6,348 nucleotides of DNA, from assembly GCA_029939445.1 (NCBI GenBank), contig JAOZSY010000154.1, positions 1-6,348 of the forward strand. Reading direction: 5' to 3'. Source of the DNA: Bacteroidales bacterium (GTDB taxonomy: Bacteria; Bacteroidota; Bacteroidia; Bacteroidales; UBA1556). Within the stretch, counting starts at the first letter, position 1; each line of letters begins with the position of its first letter. Below are positions 1 to 5,620 of this stretch, in pieces. A program made the translations under genes and the position numbers. The notes below the pieces were generated by a model that saw only the letters and a list, made by a program, of their open reading frames with translations, did no database searches and was not told the DNA's origin.

Positions 1-226
1 TTATAAAAGCAAAATTATATCGAAGTATCTGCAAAAATTATGACAAAACAATTATCCTAGATCTTATATTATCAGTAATATAGATAGACTGATTAGTGAC
101 AATTATTTTTATCATGATAGTTTTATATATTTTGATTTAGAAAAAAGTGTTGATTTTTTAAAAAAAGAAACACCCCAATTATCAAAATAAAAGGGGTGTT
201 TATTATTATAAGATTTATTCTGGGAT
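1..226. other. Gene-free left edge, downstream of typA
   Basis: This AT-rich stretch holds no convincing gene. A short open stretch on the plus strand (about 3-83, 26 codons then TAG) runs in from the window edge, so the tail of a gene lying to the left cannot be excluded, but its translation resembles nothing I recognise. The only clear element is the terminator at 160-201, which belongs to typA. Confidence 0.6.
160..201 (-). terminator. Rho-independent terminator of typA
   Basis: A perfect 9-bp inverted repeat (AAACACCCC at 168-176, GGGGTGTTT at 193-201) encloses a 16-base loop. Read on the minus strand, the stem is followed by C and then seven T residues (166 down to 160). It begins about 25 bases past the typA stop codon, in the right orientation to end that transcript. 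The plus-strand side has no comparable T run. Confidence 0.85.
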
Positions 227-2035
227 TTATATTTCAGAATTTCGCAATCTTTTTCTATCATTTTCCTTAAGAAGTATTTTTCTTAGTCGAAGATTATTAG
301 GTGTAACTTCAAGGTATTCGTTATTTCTAATATACTCCATAGCTTCCTCAAGAGAGAATTTAATGGCAGGAGTTATTCTAACTTTATCATCATTACCCGA
401 AGAACGCATATTACTAAGTTTCTTAGTTTTTACAAGATTAATAACTAAGTCGCCTTGACGTATATGCTCGCCAATAACCATTCCTTCGTAAATATCTTCA
501 CCAGGATGAACAAAGAACTTGCCTCTATCCTGCAATTTATCTATTGAGAAAGGAATAGCAACCCCAGTTTCTAAGGCTATAAGAGCACCATTTCTACGTA
601 GTCCAATTTCACCTTTCCATGGTTCGTAACCTTTAAGACGGTGAGCAATAATTGCTTCCCCTTCAGTAGCTGTTAGCATTTGATTTCTTAAACCAATAAT
701 TCCTCTTGATGGGATATGAAATTCTAAATAACTTCGGTCTCCTTTTACTTCAATATTTGCAATATCACCTTTTCTAGCTGTCACTAATTCAATAACTTTT
801 CCAGAAAAAGCCTCAGGAACTTGCACTGTTAAAGCTTCAATAGGTTCACTCTTTACGCCATTAATATCTTTAATAATTACCTGTGGTTGTCCAAGTTGAA
901 GCTCATAACCTTCTCTACGCATAGTTTCTATAAGAATAGATAAGTGTAGAATACCACGACCATAAACAATAAACGATTCGGCAGCATCAGTATCTTCAAC
1001 TTTAAGAGCTAGGTTTTTCTCTGTTTCGGCATATAATCTATCTCTTATCTGACGAGAGGTAACCATTTTTCCATCTTGACCAAAGAAAGGAGAGTTGTTA
1101 ATAGTGAAAAGCATACTCATTGTAGGCTCATCTACAGTAATAGGAGATAATCCTTCTGGATTTTCAAAATCAGCAACGGTATCTCCAATATCAAATTGTT
1201 CTAATCCAAATATGGCACATATTTCACCACATTGTATTACTTCTTTAGTCTTTCGTTTTCCCAGTCCTTCAAAAGTATAGGCTTCTTTTATTACAGATTT
1301 AAAAATTTCGCCTTTTTTATTTACTAAAGAGATCTTTTGCCCTGATTTTAAGTTACCACGAGTAATTTTACCAATGGCAATTCTACCAGTATAACTGCTA
1401 TAATCAAGACTAGTAATACGCATCTGAAGGGTGCCTTCTTGCACTATAGGAGCAGGGATATGCTCTATAATTTGATCTAGCAAATATGTAACATCTGTAG
1501 TTGGCTCATTCCAATCAGCACTCATCCAACCATTTTTTGCAGAACCATATACTGTTTGAAAATCAAGCTGATCTTCTGTAGCCTCAAGGTTAAACATTAA
1601 ATCAAAAACAGCCTCTTGAGCTTCGTCAGGAGTACAGTTAGGTTTATCAACTTTATTTACAACAACCATTGGCTTAAGACCAAGGCTAATTGCTTTTTCT
1701 AATACAAATCGAGTTTGAGGCATAGGGCCTTCAAAAGCATCTACAATCAATAAAACTCCATCAGCCATATTAAGAACTCGTTCTACTTCACCACCAAAAT
1801 CGGAGTGACCAGGAGTGTCAATAATGTTAATCTTTACATCTTTATAGTGTACAGATACGTTCTTAGATAAAATTGTAATTCCCCTTTCACGTTCCAAATC
1901 ATTGCTGTCGAGTATTAAGTCTCCTACTTCTTGATTGTCGCGAAACATATTTACTTGGTGCAATAGCTTGTCAACCAACGTTGTTTTGCCGTGGTCAACG
2001 TGTGCAATTATTGCAATATTTCTGATATTTTCCAT
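227..2035 (-). CDS. typA: Translational GTPase TypA/BipA
   Basis: A ribosome-associated GTPase of the EF-G/LepA superfamily. In studied bacteria it binds the 70S ribosome and supports 50S subunit assembly and growth under cold or other stress. All five G motifs are visible: AHVDHGKT (residues 11-18), the switch I region RERGITI (49-55), DTPGH (73-77), NKVD (127-130) and GSA (164-166). These are followed by an EF-Tu-like domain 2 (about 200-300), EF-G III/V-like domains (about 305-480, including GRGILHLSILIETMRREGYE) and the BipA-specific C-terminal domain ending in a basic tail. At 602 residues it matches the family's usual length of about 600. The start gives the conserved beginning MENIRNIAIIAHVDHGKT; no Shine-Dalgarno sequence precedes it, as is normal in Bacteroidota. 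It appears monocistronic, with its own terminator at 160-201 and a possible promoter at 2055-2062. Confidence 0.97.
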   Translation of the reverse strand: MENIRNIAIIAHVDHGKTTLVDKLLHQVNMFRDNQEVGDLILDSNDLERERGITILSKNVSVHYKDVKINIIDTPGHSDFGGEVERVLNMADGVLLIVDAFEGPMPQTRFVLEKAISLGLKPMVVVNKVDKPNCTPDEAQEAVFDLMFNLEATEDQLDFQTVYGSAKNGWMSADWNEPTTDVTYLLDQIIEHIPAPIVQEGTLQMRITSLDYSSYTGRIAIGKITRGNLKSGQKISLVNKKGEIFKSVIKEAYTFEGLGKRKTKEVIQCGEICAIFGLEQFDIGDTVADFENPEGLSPITVDEPTMSMLFTINNSPFFGQDGKMVTSRQIRDRLYAETEKNLALKVEDTDAAESFIVYGRGILHLSILIETMRREGYELQLGQPQVIIKDINGVKSEPIEALTVQVPEAFSGKVIELVTARKGDIANIEVKGDRSYLEFHIPSRGIIGLRNQMLTATEGEAIIAHRLKGYEPWKGEIGLRRNGALIALETGVAIPFSIDKLQDRGKFFVHPGEDIYEGMVIGEHIRQGDLVINLVKTKKLSNMRSSGNDDKVRITPAIKFSLEEAMEYIRNNEYLEVTPNNLRLRKILLKENDRKRLRNSEI

Positions 2036-2054
2036 AGTCTTGAATTTAAGGCCG

Positions 2055-2062
2055 CGAAGGTA
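2055..2062 (-). promoter_or_regulatory. Candidate -7 element for typA
   Basis: The minus strand reads TACCTTCG here, one mismatch from the Bacteroidota -7 consensus TAnnTTTG. It lies 19 bases upstream of the typA ATG. I do not see a clear TTG -33 element at the expected 17-23 bases further upstream, so the assignment rests on the -7 match and its position. Confidence 0.45.
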
Positions 2063-2135
2063 GTTGTTTTATTGCTTAATAAGATAATATGATTGTTATG
2101 TATTGTTAACAGATTTATAGCTACTTAGCTCTTAT

Positions 2136-2153
2136 TATTATTTGTATTATTTG
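2136..2153. repeat. Two tandem copies of TATTATTTG
   Basis: The 9-base unit TATTATTTG occurs twice in direct succession, and the following bases TATTT begin a third copy. In such AT-rich sequence this may be simple slippage. It does not fit the TAnnTTTG promoter pattern. Confidence 0.5.
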
Positions 2154-2280
2154 TATTTAGAGTATGATTTTGGCATATTTGATGTCTAGTTCTATGCAAA
2201 CCAATTTATTGTATTAATTCTACAGGATTTTGTACGGGTTTTAAAAATAGTGTAGTTAATATATTTGAATCCTAATTTTA

Positions 2281-2317
2281 TTAGTAAACAGTAAGTGGTA
2301 TTTAGTAATCTGTAATT
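2281..2317. repeat. Imperfect 16-bp direct repeat, 21-bp period
   Basis: TTAGTAAACAGTAAGT (2281-2296) and TTAGTAATCTGTAATT (2302-2317) agree at 13 of 16 positions. The start-to-start spacing of 21 bases is about two helical turns, which would put both copies on the same face of DNA. A chance match is quite possible at this base composition. Confidence 0.3.
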
Positions 2318-2553
2318 AGCCCAAACATAAAAACTAGTAGATTAGTTATTCATATTTTTTTGTCATGTACTGAGGTAATTAGCAGTCAATATTCCTAATG
2401 GCTAAAGGGACTAATTTCATTTTTTAATATCATTAATAAATTGAGTATTATTAAATCCACAGCTTATCCTGAATATCTAGAACAAACCTAGTAGTATCCT
2501 TGTTTTTAATAAACGTGTATTATAAACTGTATCAATGGTTATTGTAAGTACAT

Positions 2554-2592
2554 AAAAAAAGCAGCATTTATCCAAAGATTAATGCTGCTTTT
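2554..2592 (-). terminator. Rho-independent terminator of the outer-membrane barrel gene
   Basis: GCAGCATT (2561-2568) and AATGCTGC (2581-2588) form a perfect 8-bp stem, extended by A-T pairs to 12 bp (2557-2568 with 2581-2592), around a 12-base loop. Read on the minus strand, the core stem is followed by seven T residues (2560 down to 2554). It begins about 20 bases past the stop codon of the gene at 2612-3229. Confidence 0.88.
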
Positions 2593-2611
2593 CCAAGAAA
2601 TGGTTCTAATA

Positions 2612-3229
2612 TTATTTTAATCTAAAGATAAGACCACCACTAAAATCACCTTGAAATGCGACTGTGCCAGTATTCATACTTAAACCACCACCAGATCCAC
2701 CAGCATAAAAGCCGATTCCTGCAAAATACATAGGCATTAATAGTCTGCCCTGTAAACGGATGCCGATTTTTTCATTAATATAAATTTTAAATCCACCGCC
2801 CAAGCTACCTGCAAAGCGCCATACGTTAGCAGTGTTTTTATATTGATAATCAAATATTGAAGCTCCAATACTTAATCCAATAAATGGAGTTATGGGAGTT
2901 CCTGTTTCAAATTGCTGGTAACTACCTATTAAAGCATAATGGGTGTTTAATGGTGCTTCGGTACGAGTAAAGCCTATGCCTGAATTTTGGTATGGGATAA
3001 ATGTTCCAGTTCCACCAGAGAATGAATAAGAAACTTCAATATTGTTTCCTTTTATTGTAGGTATACTAGCTGTAATATTATAAACAGCCTCATCAGACAT
3101 TTCAAATCTTCCTTCCCAGAAATCTACATTGCCCCCCATAAAGTAACCCCCCATTGCTGTAAATTCTATCTGTGCTTTTGCTGTAAATATAAATGCAACG
3201 AAGCTTAGTAGTAATAATGTTTTTTTCAT
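2612..3229 (-). CDS. Small secreted outer-membrane beta-barrel protein, function unknown
   Basis: Encodes 205 residues from the ATG at 3227-3229. The open frame extends upstream to an ATG at 3262, but I prefer 3229: it starts directly with a signal peptide (MKKTLLLLSFVAFIFTAKA, likely cleaved before Q20), and the longer start would overlap the candidate -7 element at 3260-3267. The mature part is made of alternating hydrophobic/polar strands rich in Gly and aromatic residues (for example IEVSYSFSGG at 64-73 and PFIGLSIGASIFDYQY at 115-130). The segment NEKIGIRLQGRLLMP (152-166) is of a type common in Bacteroidota outer-membrane barrels. A Gly-rich stretch (177-182) probably forms a loop, and the chain ends in a strand finishing IFRLK. 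Such proteins are expected in the outer membrane with about 8 strands. No enzymatic residues stand out and I cannot assign a substrate. The gene has its own terminator, and probably its own promoter 64 bases or less downstream of marC-like gene's end. Confidence 0.8.
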   Translation of the reverse strand: MKKTLLLLSFVAFIFTAKAQIEFTAMGGYFMGGNVDFWEGRFEMSDEAVYNITASIPTIKGNNIEVSYSFSGGTGTFIPYQNSGIGFTRTEAPLNTHYALIGSYQQFETGTPITPFIGLSIGASIFDYQYKNTANVWRFAGSLGGGFKIYINEKIGIRLQGRLLMPMYFAGIGFYAGGSGGGLSMNTGTVAFQGDFSGGLIFRLK

Positions 3230-3259
3230 GCTTGTATCTTTAATTTTTAATAATTTGAG

Positions 3260-3267
3260 CAAATGTA
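3260..3267 (-). promoter_or_regulatory. Candidate -7 element for the barrel gene
   Basis: The minus strand reads TACATTTG, an exact match to TAnnTTTG, 30 bases upstream of the preferred ATG at 3229. A clear TTG -33 element is missing; the expected region is occupied by an AT-rich inverted repeat (3277-3290). The site supports the shorter start, because an ATG at 3262 would fall inside the promoter. Confidence 0.5.
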
Positions 3268-3276
3268 GTTAATTTA

Positions 3277-3290
3277 AGTATTAATATACT
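3277..3290. repeat. Short inverted repeat upstream of the barrel gene
   Basis: AGTAT (3277-3281) and ATACT (3286-3290) are perfect 5-bp arms around TAAT, with imperfect AT-rich flanking symmetry out to about 3299. It lies just past the stop codon of the MarC-family gene and just upstream of the candidate -7 element, so it could be an operator. No T run follows it on the minus strand, so it is not a convincing terminator. Confidence 0.3.
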
Positions 3291-3293
3291 AAT

Positions 3294-3950
3294 TTAATTT
3301 GGTGTAATCATTAATATGTCTCTAACATAGGGTTTCAATCCTGCAAAGAAGAACTCAAATCCCATTACCATTGTTATTAATCCCATTATCTTGAGCATAA
3401 CTTTATTTCCTACTTCTCCAAAATATCTCATAAGTTTACTGCTACTTACTAATGCAAAAAATACCACAAGAATTGCTGCTAAAAGAGCAAGTGGAAAAAC
3501 TAATTTACTTTCAAAATTTTGGGCATCGTCCATAAGTACAATCGCATTGGTAATGGCGCCTGGGCCAGCAAGCATCGGTATTCCTAGAGGTGTAATTGCT
3601 ACATCTGTAGCTTCAGCTTCGGTAATATCCTCGTCTTCCTCGGGATTGTACTTTATTTTACTAAGGCGAGCATTCAGCATCTCATAGCCCATTATTAAAA
3701 ATATAACTCCTCCTGCCATTCTAAATCCTGCTGCCGATATATTAAAGAAACCAAAAAGCATTTGGCCTGCAAAAGCAAATATTAATAGTATAAAATATGC
3801 CGTAATAGAGGCTTTAATTGCCGTTTTTACTTTTAATTTTGGCGATAAATCATTTGTTAATGCCACAAAAAGAGGTGCAATGCCCACGGGGTTAATTATT
3901 GCCAAAAAACTTGTGAATACAAATAATGCAAATGTGAATAATTCGTGCAT
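3294..3950 (-). CDS. MarC family (UPF0056) integral membrane protein
   Basis: A 218-residue inner-membrane protein of the MarC/YchE/YhgN family, whose members are usually 200-220 residues with six membrane helices. The transport substrate is not established, and the old link of E. coli MarC to multidrug resistance has not held up. Family marks visible are the early NPVG motif (residues 20-23, in AIINPVGIAPLF), GGVIFLIMGYEML (80-92), and the second-half PLGIPMLAGPGAI (121-132), which resembles a repeat of the first-half helix entry. Hydrophobic segments lie at about 4-30, 45-67, 72-92, 118-140, 148-170 and 185-205. A charged cytosol-type loop (about 94-116, with PEEDEDITEAEATD) separates the halves. 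It starts 21 bases after the stop of the Dabb-domain gene and is probably cotranscribed with it. No Shine-Dalgarno sequence precedes the ATG, only A/T-rich sequence. Confidence 0.92.
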   Translation of the reverse strand: MHELFTFALFVFTSFLAIINPVGIAPLFVALTNDLSPKLKVKTAIKASITAYFILLIFAFAGQMLFGFFNISAAGFRMAGGVIFLIMGYEMLNARLSKIKYNPEEDEDITEAEATDVAITPLGIPMLAGPGAITNAIVLMDDAQNFESKLVFPLALLAAILVVFFALVSSSKLMRYFGEVGNKVMLKIMGLITMVMGFEFFFAGLKPYVRDILMITPN

Positions 3951-3971
3951 AAAAATATGGTATTATTGTAT

Positions 3972-4271
3972 TTATAAATTGTAATCTACTACTGCTGATT
4001 CAAAATTATTATTCTTTATATAGTCTATAACTAGTAGGTGCTCTGTATGAAAACGATACGTATTCAGGTCATCTTCGTTGTTGAAAGTTGTAACAAGAGA
4101 AATATGATAAGCCGTATTGCTTGTGCTAATGTTTACACCAACTTCCATAGTTTGAATTTCCTCAATTTTACTCTTTAATGCTCTAAGTCTTCTTGCTAAC
4201 TCCAAAGAAATATCACTTATTGTGTTTGGATTTTCTCCTGCCTTTTTTAGGAATACAATATGTCTTATCAT
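3972..4271 (-). CDS. Dabb-domain (stress-responsive alpha-beta barrel) protein
   Basis: A 99-residue protein that fills a single Dabb domain, a small ferredoxin-like fold that dimerises into an alpha-beta barrel. Visible family features are the opening strand MIRHIVFLK (1-9) with His4, a helix with regular basic residues (about 17-38), EVGVN (43-47), the strand ISLVTTF (57-63), DLNTYRFHTEH (68-78), and the closing strand VVDY (94-97). Bacterial Dabb proteins mostly have unknown roles; plant members include stress-induced HS1 and a polyketide cyclase, so no reaction can be assigned. It is the first gene of a likely two-gene operon with the MarC-family gene and diverges from the lipase gene. 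A candidate promoter lies at 4300-4325. Confidence 0.88.
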   Translation of the reverse strand: MIRHIVFLKKAGENPNTISDISLELARRLRALKSKIEEIQTMEVGVNISTSNTAYHISLVTTFNNEDDLNTYRFHTEHLLVIDYIKNNNFESAVVDYNL

Positions 4272-4299
4272 TGTTGTAATTATTTACTAATTAATAGGA

Positions 4300-4325
4300 C
4301 AAAAGTAGTAATTTTGTTTTTGCAA
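4300..4325 (-). promoter_or_regulatory. Candidate promoter for the Dabb-MarC operon
   Basis: The minus strand has TACTTTTG (4300-4307), an exact TAnnTTTG match, with a TTG at 4323-4325 as a possible -33 element. The 15-base spacing is shorter than the usual 17-23. The site is 28 bases upstream of the Dabb ATG at 4271. Confidence 0.55.
4309..4316 (+). promoter_or_regulatory. Candidate -7 element for the lipase gene
   Basis: TAATTTTG matches TAnnTTTG exactly and lies 38 bases upstream of the lipase ATG. No good TTG is found 17-23 bases upstream. It sits one base away from the opposing -7 element at 4300-4307, so the two divergent promoters would overlap. Confidence 0.5.
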
Positions 4326-4354
4326 GTTGAATATATATTTAAAATTTATAAATT

Positions 4355-5446
4355 ATGAAGATAATAGCACTTCTTGGATTATTTGTATTTGTTTTTACTG
4401 AAATATTAGTTGCCCAAGTAAGGCCCGGTTTTAATCCTATAGAATATAAAGAAATGTTGGAAATTAATAGTCAACATTTTGACACTTTATTGGGTGAGCA
4501 TACATTGCCAAAGCCTACTGCAAGTCTAATTTTTAGAAGCGAAGAAGTTGGTTTAGATAATAGATGGGATTACTGGAAAACAAGCGATAATATTGGTGTG
4601 ATTAGTATAAGAGGAACAACTCCAACGAAAGTAAGTTGGATGGAGAATTTTTATGCTTCAATGATTCCTGCTATTGGAGAAATTGTTACTTCAGATTCTG
4701 TAGTATTTAAGTATAAATTGGCAAAAGATAATAGAGCGTCTGTTCATGCAGGCTGGTTACTTGGCTTATCATTTATAGCCGACGATATTAATGCACTTAT
4801 GCATAGTGAATATGATAAAGGTGTTAGAAGTTTTATTTTTGTTGGACATAGTCAGGGTGGTGCACTATCATTATTGTTAAGGTCGTATATCGAGTATGTT
4901 GATGATGCATTAGGTAATAAAATACAAATAAAAACTTATGCAAGCGCTCCTCCAAAACCTGGTAATTTATACTATGCTTACGATTTTGAGGAGATAAATC
5001 AAGGAGGCTGGGCATTCCGTATTGTTAATTATGATGATTGGGTTCCAGAACTACCTTTTGCAGTTCAACAGGTGTCGGATTTGAATCCAACAAATCCAAT
5101 TTCTAACATTAATAAATTAGTAAAAAATGAACCTTGGTATGCTCGTTATTATATAAAGAGAACTATTAAGAAGATTGAGAATAAGGGTGGTGATTTGCAA
5201 GAGACTTATACCGAATTATTAGGAGATAAGGCTTTTGAGGGAGTGATAAAAGAGCTGCCTAATGCCAAAAAGCCAATTTTTGAAGATGGTTTTAACTATA
5301 GTACTTGCGGTAATGCTATTGTACTTAGACCTACTGATAGTTATGTAAAGAACTATGTAGAGAAATCTGATTATGGCATATTTGTTCATCATCATTTTTA
5401 TGCGTATTGGATGCTTATTAATGCGCATTTCCCAGAAAGAGATTAG
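4355..5446 (+). CDS. Secreted class 3 lipase-like alpha/beta hydrolase
   Basis: A 363-residue protein with the layout of class 3 (fungal-type) lipases, which hydrolyse acylglycerols or other esters. An N-terminal signal peptide (MKIIALLGLFVFVFTEILVA, likely cut near residue 20-21) points to export to the periplasm or beyond; there is no lipobox cysteine. The oxyanion-side motif is ISIRGT (83-88), similar to the family's FRGT, followed by VHAGWL (130-135, family pattern HxGF). The nucleophile elbow is GHSQGG (164-169) with Ser166. Asp228 in NYDDWVPELP (225-234) fits the catalytic acid, and one of His345-347 in VHHHFYAYW fits the catalytic His. The Ser-Asp spacing is normal, but about 118 residues separate Asp and His, with a Lys/Glu-rich segment (about 251-310) between. 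Substrate is unknown. The gene is divergent from the Dabb-MarC pair. I see no clear terminator after it; the next promoter begins 13 bases past its stop. Confidence 0.88.
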   Translation: MKIIALLGLFVFVFTEILVAQVRPGFNPIEYKEMLEINSQHFDTLLGEHTLPKPTASLIFRSEEVGLDNRWDYWKTSDNIGVISIRGTTPTKVSWMENFYASMIPAIGEIVTSDSVVFKYKLAKDNRASVHAGWLLGLSFIADDINALMHSEYDKGVRSFIFVGHSQGGALSLLLRSYIEYVDDALGNKIQIKTYASAPPKPGNLYYAYDFEEINQGGWAFRIVNYDDWVPELPFAVQQVSDLNPTNPISNINKLVKNEPWYARYYIKRTIKKIENKGGDLQETYTELLGDKAFEGVIKELPNAKKPIFEDGFNYSTCGNAIVLRPTDSYVKNYVEKSDYGIFVHHHFYAYWMLINAHFPERD

Positions 5447-5620
5447 GAGTATTGCCACTTTGACAGATAAGTTTTATTGGCTCTATATTTGCAAAAGTAG
5501 AATGAAATTAAATTTTAAAAATATTTGAGACGAACATAAAAAAATTTTCTTAATTTGACCCACAGGGGAATGATTGAAAATTGTTATGTAGCTCATATGG
5601 CCATTTAAAAAAATAAAATT
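5447..5620 (+). promoter_or_regulatory. Leader region of the thioredoxin reductase gene
   Basis: This 174-base spacer contains the promoter at 5459-5491 and, if that is used, a leader of about 120 bases. Inside it are two tiny open frames: 5502-5528 (8 residues, MKLNFKNI) and 5570-5608 (12 residues, MIENCYVAHMAI). The second follows AGGGGA directly, too close for normal ribosome binding, and ends 12 bases before the real start. No strong hairpin with a T run, known riboswitch or T-box was recognised. Confidence 0.4.
5459..5491 (+). promoter_or_regulatory. Bacteroidota promoter of the thioredoxin reductase gene
   Basis: TTTG at 5459-5462 and TATATTTG at 5484-5491 form a full -33/-7 pair with a 21-base spacing, within the range known for Bacteroidota sigma factor promoters. 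Transcription would begin near 5498. This is the best promoter in the window. Confidence 0.7.

Larger units (their letters stand above)
2036..2611. other. 576-base intergenic region without a recognisable gene
   Basis: No open frame of useful length and no tRNA- or rRNA-like fold could be seen on either strand. The sequence is AT-rich and of low complexity. Its left end holds the typA leader and candidate promoter, and its right end holds the terminator of the barrel gene (2554-2592). Between them are only a 9-bp tandem duplication (2136-2153) and an imperfect 16-bp direct repeat (2281-2317). A small RNA or decayed gene is possible but nothing in the sequence shows it. Confidence 0.55.

Noticed and set aside
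3..83. Possible C-terminal fragment of a plus-strand gene entering from the left edge
   Set aside because: Only 26 open codons in AT-rich sequence, no recognisable motif, and no terminator for that strand nearby; chance is as likely.
1095..1280. 61-codon open frame on the plus strand inside typA
   Set aside because: It is antisense to the strongly conserved typA reading frame, with no recognisable protein features.
3230..3262. Longer start of the barrel protein at 3262
   Set aside because: It would place 11 extra residues, including charged ones, before a standard signal peptide and would overlap the candidate -7 element at 3260-3267.
3391..3687. 98-codon open frame on the plus strand inside the MarC-family gene
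   Set aside because: Opposite-strand shadow of a clear membrane protein gene; its composition (Ser/Ala-rich) follows from the complement of hydrophobic codons.
4001..4008. TAATTTTG on the minus strand, a possible internal promoter for the MarC-family gene
   Set aside because: It lies inside the Dabb coding sequence, has no TTG -33 element, and the 21-base gene spacing favours cotranscription.
4833..5015. 60-codon minus-strand frame inside the lipase gene
   Set aside because: It overlaps the nucleophile-elbow region of a well supported gene and resembles no protein.
5219..5458. 79-codon minus-strand frame over the 3' end of the lipase gene
   Set aside because: It is antisense to the conserved His-containing C-terminus and has no promoter or family features.
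5497..5560. A/T-rich partial palindromes after the lipase gene as a terminator
   Set aside because: The arms are only A-T pairs, without a GC-containing stem followed by a T run, and they lie downstream of the next gene's promoter.
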